Assembly (NCBI RefSeq): GCF_016862975.1
Contig: NZ_BONZ01000086.1
Span: 1 to 64,000, forward strand
DNA length: 64,000 nt
Reading direction: 5' to 3'
Origin: Rugosimonospora africana
GTDB taxonomy: Bacteria; Actinomycetota; Actinomycetes; Mycobacteriales; Micromonosporaceae
Made by a program: the position numbers and the translations under genes. Below are positions 36,415-45,712 of this stretch, piece after piece. Position 1 is the stretch's first letter, and every line of letters starts with the position of its first letter. The notes below the pieces were generated by a model. It saw nothing but the letters and a program-made list of their open reading frames with translations, did not search any database and was not told the DNA's origin.

Positions 36415-37260
36415 GTGCTCGATCTGCCAGAGGGGCGGGTGCGCCTGCCGGGCCGCCAACTGCGGGAGCTGCGCCGGTTGGCCGCGCAGGGGCGGCCGCA
36501 TCCCGATCGCGCCGTGCGGCACCGTGCGGTGGCGTGGGCTCGCCGCCCCGCGCCGTCGCCCGGTCGGATAGCGGCGACCGTCGTCACCGGCACCCTCGGC
36601 GCGGCCGCTCTCGCCATCGGAGCGATGGGCGGGGCCGGCGTCCTGATCGTCCTGCTCGGCCTGCCGCTGACCCTGATCGCCGCAGCCCTGGCCGCCGGGC
36701 CGCCGCGGGCCGCCCTCATCCACCGGATCAACCTCGCCGCGTTGCTGGACGACCTGGCGGTACCGGCGCGGCCGCTCGAGGTCGTCGGGCCCGTCCGTCG
36801 GCGCCTGCCGCACCAGCTGTCGGTGTCGGGAGTGCTGGTGGCCAACGCGGTGGCCGGTGCGGTCGCCCGCGCCTACTCCGTGACGCTGTTCTGCCTTGTC
36901 GTGGCCGTGCTCGCGGTCGCCGTCGGCCGCATGCGCACGTCGCCGGCGCTGCCGGTACGGCTGGACGAGACCGGACTGCGCCTGTCCGGTGATGGCGTAG
37001 GGGTGCCGTGGACCGGGATCGACGCCGTGGAGCTGGCGTCCAGTGTGGACCCGTTCTTCCTGGGCGTCAGGTGGCGGCTGCCGGTCCAGGCGCCGCCCGG
37101 CCGGATTCCGGCCGCATCGGGCGGGCGCGCACCGGGTTCGGGGCGCCCGCTCGAACTCTGGCTGGATCCGCGCGACCATCCGCCCGAGGCGATCGTGCTC
37201 ACCTCGCGCGCCTACCTGGCGGCCAAGCCGACCGCGGAAGACCCGCCGCCCATAGCTTGA
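36415..37260 (+). CDS. Integral membrane protein of unknown function
   Basis: A 281-residue protein with an Arg-rich N-terminal cytoplasmic part, a hydrophobic hairpin at about 52-95 and a second at about 138-170, then a soluble C-terminal domain with LRLSGDGVGVPWTGIDAVEL, which resembles the PH-like domain found at the end of many bacterial membrane proteins. I recognise no specific family. The GTG start lies 6 bp after CATAAT (36403-36408), suggesting a leaderless mRNA. Confidence 0.7.
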   Translation: MLDLPEGRVRLPGRQLRELRRLAAQGRPHPDRAVRHRAVAWARRPAPSPGRIAATVVTGTLGAAALAIGAMGGAGVLIVLLGLPLTLIAAALAAGPPRAALIHRINLAALLDDLAVPARPLEVVGPVRRRLPHQLSVSGVLVANAVAGAVARAYSVTLFCLVVAVLAVAVGRMRTSPALPVRLDETGLRLSGDGVGVPWTGIDAVELASSVDPFFLGVRWRLPVQAPPGRIPAASGGRAPGSGRPLELWLDPRDHPPEAIVLTSRAYLAAKPTAEDPPPIA

Positions 37261-37315
37261 CCGTGCCGCACATTCCCGCGGCGGCGTAGGGCGGCGGGTC
37301 GAGGGTGCTCGCGGG

Positions 37316-38164
37316 TCACCGGAAGCGGGCGCCGAGGACGACACCGACGATGAGGGCGACGACGCCGAAGCCGACCCAGGCGGCGACGACGGCGCCTAAC
37401 CCGATCAGAGGCCGGAGCGCGTTCCCCTCGGCCGCCGGGGTAGCCGGGGCGTCGGTGACGCCGGCGGCGTTGTCGCCGCCGCCGGCGACGGTGGCGCTCG
37501 GACTGCCGGTGGGCGCGGCACTCGGGCCGGTGGAAGCGGCATGCGAGCCGGTGGGCGTGGCGTGCGGGCCGGCGGTCGTGGCATGCGGTCTGGTGGGCGT
37601 GGTGTGCGGGCTGGTGGGCGTGGTGTGCTTGGGCGGGGCCGGGTTCGAGATGCGGATCTCGCCGTGCGCCGCCGGGGTCCCGCCCTCACAGTGCTGTTCG
37701 AACGTGGCGTCGAAGGTCTGCACATAGCCGTTGGGACCGAAGACGGCCTTGATGACGGTGAAGGAACCGGTCAGTTCGTTGCATCCCCGTCCGTCGCCGC
37801 TCAGGTCCAGGCCCGGGCCGGTGCCGTTGAACGGGTACCGGTGCGCGCTTGCGTAGGTGCCCGGGGCGAGGACCTTCGTGCCCGGTGCGTCCACGTCGAG
37901 CGTCCACGTGTCGCCGTTGTACGCGTTGATCGAGACGCTGACCGCGCTGCCGCTCGAGCTGGAGACGCTCAGCCCGTCGCCGTTGCCGGTGGAGTACGAG
38001 TACGACTTGCCCTGGCTGATGTAGTCGCCGGAGTCCCCGCTGAAGCTCAGGGATCCGGTGGTGACTGCCTGCGCATGGGCCGTGCCGGACAGGAGCAGCC
38101 CACCGGCGGCTGCCGCGAGCGACAGGGCAACGGTCAGGACGCGCCGCCGCCATAGCATCTTCAT
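37316..38164 (-). CDS. Surface-anchored protein with Thr/Pro/His stalk
   Basis: A 282-residue protein. Signal peptide about 1-32 (ending TAHAQA); a beta-rich, Ser/Gly-rich domain to about 170 (SGDSGDYISQGKSYSYSTGN); a stalk of TTPT/PHAT-type repeats from about 180 to 230; and a C-terminal hydrophobic helix followed by ARFR, so it is probably held in the membrane with the domain displayed outside. No sortase LPxTG motif is seen. It does not match a family I know. Divergent from the LemA gene. Confidence 0.72.
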   Translation of the reverse strand: MKMLWRRRVLTVALSLAAAAGGLLLSGTAHAQAVTTGSLSFSGDSGDYISQGKSYSYSTGNGDGLSVSSSSGSAVSVSINAYNGDTWTLDVDAPGTKVLAPGTYASAHRYPFNGTGPGLDLSGDGRGCNELTGSFTVIKAVFGPNGYVQTFDATFEQHCEGGTPAAHGEIRISNPAPPKHTTPTSPHTTPTRPHATTAGPHATPTGSHAASTGPSAAPTGSPSATVAGGGDNAAGVTDAPATPAAEGNALRPLIGLGAVVAAWVGFGVVALIVGVVLGARFR

Positions 38165-38418
38165 GCTCTTCCCTCCCACGTCGATGAGCGTGTCTCGTCG
38201 CCGTGTGCGTGGCGTCGGCCAGGAACCCGGCCTCGACCAGCAGGTCATACTGGCATGCGAGGGCTGTCCGGCTCACCGCGGGGATGGTTGCGGCGCAGCG
38301 GAGTCGGACATGTGCGAATCTGCCGGACCCTGGTAGACAACCCGGTCTGGAGCGGACTCCCGGTCAACTCCTCACGGCGGCGAGTGGCAGGATGCTACGC
38401 CGGAGGTCTGTGGCGTTC

Positions 38419-39009
38419 ATGAATGTATCCGGCAACGTTGTCGTGGCTGTCGCGGGCGGCCTGGTGTGCCTGGTCGCCGTCGTGGCGATCGGGTGGGGCG
38501 TGCTGTCGTACAACAGGCTGGTGCGCCGGCGCAATCAGGTGTCCGCGGCCTGGGCGCAGATCGACGTGCAACTCCGGCGGCGGTACGACCTGATACCGAA
38601 TCTGGTCGAGACGGTGAAGGGGTACGCCGCCCACGAGCGGGGCACCCTGGACGCCGTGGCGTGGGCACGCGACGGGGCGATCGCCGCCACCGCCGCCGAA
38701 CCGGCGGCCCGTGCCCACGCCGAGAACGCGCTGAGCCAGGCCGTGGGCCGGCTGTTCGCACTCGCCGAGGCATACCCGGCGTTGAGGGCCAGCGCGAACT
38801 TCCTCGGACTGCAGGGCGAGCTGAGCGGTACCGAGGACAAAATCGCGTATGCCCGGCAGTTCTACAACAGCGCGGTGCAGACGTACAACACGTCGATCCA
38901 GTCGATCCCCACCAACCTCATCGCTCGCATCGGCGGCTTCCGCGGCCGGGATCTGTTCCAGGCCGCGGGCGAGGAGCGCGGCCCGGTTCTGGTGCGGTTC
39001 CAGGGATGA
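38419..39009 (+). CDS. LemA-family protein
   Basis: A 196-residue protein with an N-terminal membrane helix (about 5-30), followed by the LemA core: SYNRLVRRRNQVSAAWAQID, YDLIPNLVETVKGYAAHERG, LQGELSGTEDKIAYARQFYN and PTNLIARIGGF near the end. LemA proteins are helical membrane proteins of uncertain role, frequently encoded with a DUF2207 or TPM-domain partner, exactly as here (ATGA overlap with the next gene). GGAGG lies 12 bp before the ATG; GTG 38410 is an alternative start. Confidence 0.9.
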   Translation: MNVSGNVVVAVAGGLVCLVAVVAIGWGVLSYNRLVRRRNQVSAAWAQIDVQLRRRYDLIPNLVETVKGYAAHERGTLDAVAWARDGAIAATAAEPAARAHAENALSQAVGRLFALAEAYPALRASANFLGLQGELSGTEDKIAYARQFYNSAVQTYNTSIQSIPTNLIARIGGFRGRDLFQAAGEERGPVLVRFQG

Positions 39010-40847
39010 CCACGAGTCAGTTGGCCGCGACCGGCCTCGCGGTCGCATCGGTCGGCGTGTGGGTGGCGGCGTACCTGGTGGCCCTGCTCGTCACCCGGCC
39101 GGCCCGCCCCGAGCCGGCACCGCCGACGCAGGACCTCGGCCCCGAGCCGCCGGCCGTGGCCAGCCTGCTCGCCGGCGGCTGGGTGGTGACCGAGGACGCG
39201 GGCGAGGCGACGCTGATCGACCTGGCCGCGCGGCGCTACCTCGAGTTCCGCCAGCCGGGCAACGACCCGGTACAGACCACGGTGCACGTGCGCGATCCGC
39301 GACCCGCCGGGCTCAACCGGTACGAGCGGATGATTTTCGATCGGGTGTGTTCGCTGGCGGTCAACGGCGTCGTGCCGCTGACCGCCCTGACGTTTCGGGA
39401 CCCCGCTCAGGCCACCCGGTTCGGCAGGCGGGTACACGCGGCCGTGGTCGCGGACTGCCGCGCGCGGGGGTTGTCCCGGCGCCGGTTCGGGCCGACCGAG
39501 TTGACCGTCCTCAACGTGCTCGCGGTCGTGTGCGGGTTCGGCGTCGCGGTAGCGGTACTGCTGCTGACCGACCACGCGAAGGGCGGCCCCTCCCTCAAGG
39601 CCGCGTTCGCGGCGTGGTTGTTCGGCGCGGTGTTGCTCGCCGGCTTCGGCAACCGGTCGATCGGCGAGCGGGACACCCCGGCCGGACGGGCGGCCTGCGC
39701 ACGCTGGCTGGGCGTGAAGACCTGGCTGCGCAACACGGAGGAGTTGGCGAGCCTTCCACCGGCCGCGGTCGCGGTCTGGGACCGGTACCTGGCCTACGGC
39801 GCGGCGCTGGGCGCGGCTCGAACCACCAGCGTGGTGATCGACCTCGGCATGGGCAACCGGCGACGGGTCTGGTCCTCCTACGGCGGCAGGTGGCAGCGGG
39901 TACGGGTGCGGTACCCGCGCTTCTGGCCCCGGTACGGCAGGCAGACCCGGTATTTCGCTATCGAGAGCGTCCTGCTCATCGTCGGCGGTGGGCTGCTGAT
40001 CGGCCTCGGTACCGGAAGCGTCACCACCGTCCTCGGCGTGCTCGCGCTCTGCGGCGGCCTGTACGTGCTGGCACGGGCGGTCGTCGACGCGACCAACCCT
40101 GTCACGGTCACCGGACAGGTGCTCTGGTGCCAGAAATGGCGCACCAAACAGGAATCCAGGGACACCCGCGTCCCGTGGCTGCACTACCTGGCTGTCCACG
40201 ACGGTACCGGGGACACGACCACCGCGTGGGGTCTGCCCAGCGAGTGGACCGGGCGGTGCGGTGCGGGAGACGCGGTACGGATGTCGGTCCGCCGCTGGAG
40301 CCGGCGGGTCGTCGCCCTCGACCTGGTGGCGCACGGCCCGGTACCGCATCAGAAGGAGGCGGGCCCGGTCTCGGTGGACACCGAGTCCCTGATCGCCGCG
40401 GAGTTGGGCGTGTCCACCCTGCGGGGTGCCGGCGGGACGCCACTGCCCTCGGCCGGGCTGCTGCTGACCGCCGACGAGGTGAGCCGGGCGGTGGGGGTAC
40501 CGGTGACCATGCGGGGAGTCGGCGATCCGGGCTCGCGGCGGGTGGCCGCGAACATGGTCCGGTTCGAGGCTCCGGACGGCCGGACGCTGGTGACCCTGGA
40601 GATGGGCGACGGTACCGGCGGAAAGCTGTCCATGATGTTCCACCGGCGCAATCCGCCGCTGCCGGGAATCGGTGACGAGGCGTACGGCGGGGACCGGTGG
40701 GCGGTGGGCCGCAAGGGCGCCGTCGTGGTCAGCGTGTCGGCGCGGACCAACCCGTTCCCGGTCGACCCGCGCAACCTGTACTGGCTGCTCTCCATCGCGG
40801 TGTCCCGGCTGTCGCTGCCCACCGCCCCGGCTCCCTGGGCGGGGTGA
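39006..40847 (+). CDS. DUF2207-like large membrane protein
   Basis: A 613-residue protein with an N-terminal helix (about 7-30), a soluble segment, helix pairs at about 170-215 and 315-360, and a soluble C-terminal part. Its place directly after lemA, with a 4-bp overlap, and its architecture suggest a DUF2207-type partner, although the typical N-terminal beta domain is replaced by a short segment with GWVVTEDAGEATLIDLAARR. The C-terminal 130 residues (SAGLLLTADEVSRAVGVPV) look like a separate domain. A role in the envelope is inferred. Confidence 0.65.
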   Translation: MTTSQLAATGLAVASVGVWVAAYLVALLVTRPARPEPAPPTQDLGPEPPAVASLLAGGWVVTEDAGEATLIDLAARRYLEFRQPGNDPVQTTVHVRDPRPAGLNRYERMIFDRVCSLAVNGVVPLTALTFRDPAQATRFGRRVHAAVVADCRARGLSRRRFGPTELTVLNVLAVVCGFGVAVAVLLLTDHAKGGPSLKAAFAAWLFGAVLLAGFGNRSIGERDTPAGRAACARWLGVKTWLRNTEELASLPPAAVAVWDRYLAYGAALGAARTTSVVIDLGMGNRRRVWSSYGGRWQRVRVRYPRFWPRYGRQTRYFAIESVLLIVGGGLLIGLGTGSVTTVLGVLALCGGLYVLARAVVDATNPVTVTGQVLWCQKWRTKQESRDTRVPWLHYLAVHDGTGDTTTAWGLPSEWTGRCGAGDAVRMSVRRWSRRVVALDLVAHGPVPHQKEAGPVSVDTESLIAAELGVSTLRGAGGTPLPSAGLLLTADEVSRAVGVPVTMRGVGDPGSRRVAANMVRFEAPDGRTLVTLEMGDGTGGKLSMMFHRRNPPLPGIGDEAYGGDRWAVGRKGAVVVSVSARTNPFPVDPRNLYWLLSIAVSRLSLPTAPAPWAG

Positions 40848-41066
40848 CCGCTCACACCGAGCCGGAATCAACATCAACCGACAAGACATTGACGGATTGC
40901 GTTGGATTACCGTCGCGCGGTACCTTGTTCGCACCGCAACAGGTCTCTAGCCGGGCCTCGGGCAGTTCATGGCAACGTCCCTATCGCGTCGCGCCCCTCG
41001 CGCCGCCGCCGGGACGTGGATCCGGGCGCACACATCGTTGTGAGCCGCCATTTCCCGAGGTAGGTC

Positions 41067-42437
41067 ATGAAGAAGAAACTCACCATTGCCGGCGCCGCCG
41101 TCCTCACGCTCGCCGCGTCCGTGTTCATGTTCGTCCGGCCGGCCTCCGCGGCGGTCGGGCTGCATGTCAGCGGACGCAACATCGTCGAGGCCAACGGGCA
41201 GACGTTCGTCATGCGCGGGATCAGCCATGAGCACACCTGGTTCGCCAACCAGACCAGCTCGTTCGCGAACATCAAGTCGCTGGGCGCCAACACCGTGCGG
41301 GTGGTGCTCAGCGGCGGCCGGTGGACGGCCAACACCGCCAGCGACGTGGCCAACGTGGTGTCGCTGTGCAAGCAGAACCGGCTGATCTGCGTGCTGGAAG
41401 ACCACGACACCACCGGGTACGGCGAGGACGGCGCGGCCTACACGCTGGATCAGGCGGTCAACTACTGGATCAGCCTGAAGAGCGTGCTGACCGGCCAGGA
41501 GAACTACATCGTCATCAACATCGGCAACGAGCCGATCGGCAACAACAACCCCGGCCAGTGGACGAGCGCCACCACCGCCGCGATCCAGAAGATGCGCGCC
41601 AACGGCTTCGAGCACCTGCTCATGGTCGACGCGCCGAACTGGGGCCAGGACTGGCAGTTCACGATGCGGGACAACGCGCAGACCGTGCTCGACGCCGACA
41701 CCCAGCACAACACGGTGCTGTCCATCCACATGTACGACGTGTTCAACACCGCGTCGTCCATCACCTCATACCTGGACGCCTTCCAGAGCAAGGGATGGCC
41801 GCTGGTCATCGGCGAGTTCGGGTGGCAGGCGACCTCCAGCAACGTGGACGACCAGACCGTGATGGCACAGGCGGTCTCCCGGGGCATCGGCTACCTCGGC
41901 TGGTCCTGGGAGGGCAACAACGACCCGATCCTGGACATGGTGACGAACTGGGACCCCCAGCAGCTCACCACCTGGGGTCAGCGAATCTTCAACGGTACCA
42001 ACGGAATCAAGGCTACCGCCAAGGAAGCCAGCATCTACCGCGGTGGCACCCCGCCGCCGAACAGCCCGTCGCCGACCCCGTCGCGTACCACGGCCAGCCC
42101 GTCGCCCACTCCGTCACGGACCACCGCTCCTCCGACGGGTGGGTGCACGGCGACGTACTCGCTCACCGGGCAGTGGCCGGGCGGCTTCCAGGCCGAGGTG
42201 AAGGTGACCGCGGGATCCGCCGCCATCAAGGGTTGGACGGCGACCTGGACGTTCGCCAACGGCCAGGCGGTGACCCAGGCGTGGAACGCCACGGTGACCT
42301 CCAGCGGATCCAGTGTGACCGCACGCAACGTCAGCTACAACGGCAGCCTCGGCGCGGGGGCCAGCACCACCTTCGGCTTCCTCGGATCGTCGAACGGCAC
42401 GAACAGCGTGCCGGCCGTCTCCTGCGCCGCGAGCTAG
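41067..42437 (+). CDS. Secreted GH5 beta-mannanase with CBM2
   Basis: A 456-residue enzyme. Signal peptide 1-28; GH5 barrel (about 30-330) of the subfamily 8 mannanase type, beginning GLHVSGRNIVEANGQTFVMR. The acid/base is Glu155 in INIGNEPIGN and the nucleophile Glu250 in LVIGEFGWQ; DAPNWGQDW and GYLGWSWEGN are also typical. A Pro/Ser/Thr linker with two PSPTPSRTTA repeats leads to a C-terminal CBM2 from about residue 360. It would hydrolyse mannan or glucomannan outside the cell. GAGGTAGG ribosome site. No xylanase-type operator is seen in the 219 bp upstream. Confidence 0.92.
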   Translation: MKKKLTIAGAAVLTLAASVFMFVRPASAAVGLHVSGRNIVEANGQTFVMRGISHEHTWFANQTSSFANIKSLGANTVRVVLSGGRWTANTASDVANVVSLCKQNRLICVLEDHDTTGYGEDGAAYTLDQAVNYWISLKSVLTGQENYIVINIGNEPIGNNNPGQWTSATTAAIQKMRANGFEHLLMVDAPNWGQDWQFTMRDNAQTVLDADTQHNTVLSIHMYDVFNTASSITSYLDAFQSKGWPLVIGEFGWQATSSNVDDQTVMAQAVSRGIGYLGWSWEGNNDPILDMVTNWDPQQLTTWGQRIFNGTNGIKATAKEASIYRGGTPPPNSPSPTPSRTTASPSPTPSRTTAPPTGGCTATYSLTGQWPGGFQAEVKVTAGSAAIKGWTATWTFANGQAVTQAWNATVTSSGSSVTARNVSYNGSLGAGASTTFGFLGSSNGTNSVPAVSCAAS

Positions 42438-42451
42438 TTCGCGGCACCGGT

Positions 42452-42487
42452 ACCGGGGTCGGGCGTCCCCCTGCGCCCGACCCCGGT
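42452..42487 (+). terminator. Terminator after the mannanase gene
   Basis: A 14-bp perfect stem (ACCGGGGTCGGGCG and complement) with an 8-base loop, 14 bp after the stop codon. It separates the mannanase gene from the esterase gene that follows. Confidence 0.8.
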
Positions 42488-42521
42488 CGAGCCCGTCACA
42501 CCACTCCTCCCGGGAGCCACC

Positions 42522-43694
42522 ATGCCTCGCAGATCGTTTCCCTACCTCGTCGGCGCACTGTTGCTGACCGCCGCCGTCGCCGCTGTCGCGGCCGCCCGGC
42601 CGGCCGGACCGGCCAACGCCCGGCCGGCCGTCGCCGCGGCCTCGCCGGTGCGCATCATGCCGCTCGGCGACTCCATCACCGCCGGTCCCGGCTGCTGGCG
42701 TGCAATGCTGTGGCACGAGTTGCAGACGGCCGGATACTCGAACATCGACTTCGTGGGCAGCCAGTCCGACGGCGGCGGTTGCAACCCCGGGTACACCTAC
42801 GACTGGGATCACGAGGGCCATGGCGGCTACTCGGCCACCGGCATCGCCGACAACAACCAACTCCCGCCGTGGCTGGACGCGGCCAAGCCGGACATCGTCC
42901 TGGTGCACCTGGGCACCAACGACATGTGGGGCCACTACATCACGACGGCCACCAAGCTGGCCGCGTTCACCAAGCTGGTCGGCCAGATGCGGGCCAGCAA
43001 CCCGAACATGAAGATCATCGTCGCGCAGATCATCCCGATGAGCGAGGCCGCCTGCGCCACCTGCCCGGCGGACGTCGTCGAGTTCAACAACGCACTGCCG
43101 GCCTGGGCCGCGACCCTCACGACCGCGCAGTCGCCCATCAGGTTGGTGGACCAGTGGACCGGCTTCGACGCGGTCGCGGACACGGTGGACGGGGTGCACC
43201 CCAACAACACCGGATTCCAGAAGATGGCCGACCGCTGGTACCCGACGCTCGCGCAGGTGCTGAACGGGGCCACCCCACCGCCACCGTCGTCCTCGCCGAG
43301 CACCCGGCCGACCGGCTCGCCGACAGTCCGCCCGTCCAGCTCGCCCAGCACCCGGCCGACCGGCTCGCCCAGCAGTCCGCCGAGCACAGGTACGTGTGTG
43401 GCGGCGTACCAGGTGACGTCCCAGTGGGGCGGCGGGTTCCAGGCCGACGTGACGGTCACGAACCGGTCGTCGACGGCCTCCTCGGCGTGGGCCGCCAGCC
43501 TCACGTTCGCGAACGGGCAGCAGGTCACCCAGGCGTGGAACGCCACCGTGACACAGAATGGGGCCACGGTGACGGCGCGCAACCTGAGCTACAACGGCAC
43601 GTTGGCGGCCGGTGCCTCCACCTCGTTCGGGTTTCTCGCCTCGTGGAACAACGGCACCAACGCCGTACCCGCCGTCAGCTGCGCGTCGAGTTGA
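42522..43694 (+). CDS. Secreted CE3-like SGNH esterase with CBM2
   Basis: A 390-residue enzyme. Signal peptide about 1-40; SGNH hydrolase (about 42-250) with nucleophile Ser51 in MPLGDSITAGPGCWRAMLW, the Asn block in VHLGTNDMWGH, and the Asp-x-x-His pair in VDGVHPNNTG. The GDSIT-x-G-x-x-CWR start resembles CE3 acetylxylan esterases. A Ser/Pro/Thr linker with SPSTRPTGSP repeats joins a C-terminal CBM2 (about 292-390). It probably deacetylates plant-wall xylan or mannan. The CGGGAG ribosome site lies in a small palindrome. Confidence 0.88.
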   Translation: MPRRSFPYLVGALLLTAAVAAVAAARPAGPANARPAVAAASPVRIMPLGDSITAGPGCWRAMLWHELQTAGYSNIDFVGSQSDGGGCNPGYTYDWDHEGHGGYSATGIADNNQLPPWLDAAKPDIVLVHLGTNDMWGHYITTATKLAAFTKLVGQMRASNPNMKIIVAQIIPMSEAACATCPADVVEFNNALPAWAATLTTAQSPIRLVDQWTGFDAVADTVDGVHPNNTGFQKMADRWYPTLAQVLNGATPPPPSSSPSTRPTGSPTVRPSSSPSTRPTGSPSSPPSTGTCVAAYQVTSQWGGGFQADVTVTNRSSTASSAWAASLTFANGQQVTQAWNATVTQNGATVTARNLSYNGTLAAGASTSFGFLASWNNGTNAVPAVSCASS

Positions 43695-43709
43695 GCGGAC
43701 AGAGGTTTC

Positions 43710-44348
43710 CTAGCGGTGGTCGAGATAGGTCAGCACGGCGAGTACCCGGCGGTGGTGGTCGCCCGACGGGGCCAACCCGAGCTTGGCGAACAGCGCGTTG
43801 ATGAGGTTGCTGACCGACTTCTCGGTGATGACCAGGCGGGCGGCGATCGCGGCGTTGGAGTGGCCGCCCGCCATGAGGTGCAGCACCTCCCGCTCCCGTG
43901 GCGTCAGCACGGCCAGCGCGTCGTGGCGGTGGAGCAACTGCGCCACGACGTCCGGGTCCATCACGGTGGCGCCGGCGGCGACCTGACGCAGTGCGCCGAT
44001 GAACTGGCGGACGTCGCCGACCCGGTCCTTGAGCAGGTAGCCCACCGCACCGGCCCGGTCGGCGATCAGTTCCCGGGCGTAGAGCCGCTCCACGTACTGG
44101 GACAGGACCAACACCGGCAGGCCGGGCACACTCTGCCGGGCCGCGACGGCGGCGCGCAGTCCTTCGTCGGTGAACGTGGGAGGCAGCCGGACGTCGACCA
44201 CCGCGACGTCCGGCCGTACCGCGACCAACTCCTCGGCGAGCCCGTCGCCGTCGGGCACCGTGGCCACCACCTCGAAACCGTACGCGGCGAGCATCCGGGT
44301 CAGCCCGTCGCGCAGCAGCACCTGATCCTCGGCGATCAGAACGCGCAC
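43710..44348 (-). CDS. NarL/FixJ-family response regulator
   Basis: A 212-residue regulator: VRVLIAEDQVLLRDGLTRML opens the receiver, phospho-acceptor Asp lies in VAVVDVRLPPTFTDEGL, Lys in GYLLKDRVGDV; the LuxR-type helix-turn-helix is LTPREREVLHLMAGGHSN plus ITEKSVSNLINALFAKLG. The GTG start at 44348 overlaps the kinase gene by 13 bp. Convergent with the CE3-like esterase gene, 15 bp apart. Confidence 0.92.
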   Translation of the reverse strand: MRVLIAEDQVLLRDGLTRMLAAYGFEVVATVPDGDGLAEELVAVRPDVAVVDVRLPPTFTDEGLRAAVAARQSVPGLPVLVLSQYVERLYARELIADRAGAVGYLLKDRVGDVRQFIGALRQVAAGATVMDPDVVAQLLHRHDALAVLTPREREVLHLMAGGHSNAAIAARLVITEKSVSNLINALFAKLGLAPSGDHHRRVLAVLTYLDHR

Positions 44349-45574
44349 GGCAGCTCCATGTCCAGCACTGTGGGGCCACCGGGCGGGCTGGAGATCCGCA
44401 GCCGCCCATCGAACGCGGACAGGCGGCGCCGGATGCCGAGCAGGCCGGTGCCCAGGGACGGGTCGGCGCCGCCCCGGCCGTCGTCGCGGACCACGACGCG
44501 CAGGACCGTGGCCGCGTCCACAAGACAGACCCGTACCCGCCCGCCGCCGCCGTGCCGGATCGCGTTGGTCAGCGCCTCGGCGGTCGCGAAGTAGGCGGCG
44601 GACTCGACGGGGGCGGCCAGCCGCCGATCCAGCCGCAGGTCGAGCTCGACCGGAACCGGGCTGCTCAGCGCCAGCGCCTCCACAGCGGCGGCCAGGCCCC
44701 GGTCGGCCAGCACCGGTGGATGGATGCCGCGTACCAGGTCCCGCAGTTCGGTCAGGGCGGCACCCGCACCGGCCCGGGCCTCGGCCAGCAATGCCTTGGC
44801 ACCGGTCGGATCGGCGTCGATGACGTCCTCGGCCACGCCCAGGTGCATGGCCAGTGCGACGAGTCGCGCCTGAGCGCCGTCGTGCAGGTCGCGTTCGATG
44901 CGGCGCAGCTCGGTGGCGGACGCGTCCACGGTGGCCGCGCGGGTGGCGGTCAACCGGTCGACCCGGGCGGCCAGGCCGGCCGCGGACGTGGGCCCCAGCA
45001 ACGCCGCCGCGAGCCACGCCTGGGCGCGGATGAGGTACCGCGGCAGCCGGTACGCGATCGCCGCCAGCCCGACACCCGCCGGTACCAGCGCCCAGGTCCA
45101 CGGACCCGACCGGCCGGTCAGTTCAAGCACGGCCGGGTCGAACCCGGTCGGCTCGGGCAACAGGACGCGCAGTCCGGGGGCGATCAGGCACTCGATCCCG
45201 CCCAGCCACAGCGCGACCGGGAGCACGAGGCCGGCCAGCCCGACGAAGAACTGGCACGGCAGCCAGGCGAGGTCGCGCCAGGTCCCGGGGTCGCGCAACG
45301 CGACCCGGAACCGGGCCGGCAGGTCGGCGGGCAGCGCGGCATACGGGTCCGGGATCTGCCGGTCCAGTACGGCTGCGGCGCGGCGGCGCTGCACCGTCGC
45401 GAGCTGGCGGGCCGACCACATCACCGCGCCGAACATCACCAGGCCCAGCCCGGCGGCCACGGTCGCCGGCACCGACACCACGGCCACGACCACCAGCGCG
45501 AGCGCCGGTACCCCGATGGCCGCGCCGGCAGCGAGCCACCGCAGTTCCCGCATCCGGTCCCGTCCTCGATTCAT
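44336..45574 (-). CDS. Sensor histidine kinase (HisKA_3) with multi-helix sensor
   Basis: A 412-residue kinase. Two helices near the N-terminus (about 11-50), two more at about 105-135 and two at about 155-185 form a membrane sensor of the kind found in actinobacterial NarL-type kinases. The phospho-acceptor His lies in RIERDLHDGAQARLVALAMH, followed by AEALTNAIRHGGGGRV and RDDGRGGADPSLGTGL in the ATPase domain. Coupled to its response regulator. Divergent from the alpha/beta hydrolase gene at 45713, which is a candidate target. Confidence 0.92.
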   Translation of the reverse strand: MNRGRDRMRELRWLAAGAAIGVPALALVVVAVVSVPATVAAGLGLVMFGAVMWSARQLATVQRRRAAAVLDRQIPDPYAALPADLPARFRVALRDPGTWRDLAWLPCQFFVGLAGLVLPVALWLGGIECLIAPGLRVLLPEPTGFDPAVLELTGRSGPWTWALVPAGVGLAAIAYRLPRYLIRAQAWLAAALLGPTSAAGLAARVDRLTATRAATVDASATELRRIERDLHDGAQARLVALAMHLGVAEDVIDADPTGAKALLAEARAGAGAALTELRDLVRGIHPPVLADRGLAAAVEALALSSPVPVELDLRLDRRLAAPVESAAYFATAEALTNAIRHGGGGRVRVCLVDAATVLRVVVRDDGRGGADPSLGTGLLGIRRRLSAFDGRLRISSPPGGPTVLDMELPCAF

Positions 45575-45712
45575 GCGACGACGGTAGGCCCTGCACTCGC
45601 GCCACGACAGGGTGCCTGCACCCCGACCCGGCTGGGTGCTCTCGCTCTGGCCGGCCGCGTGGCGCCTCCAGGAGGCTCGGTCCCGACACAGCGACGGATG
45701 AGGGGAGAGGCG

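Noticed and set aside
41321-43801. Open plus-strand frame of about 830 codons across two genes
   Set aside because: Out-of-frame shadow of the mannanase and esterase genes, which have signal peptides, catalytic residues and CBM2 modules in the chosen frames.
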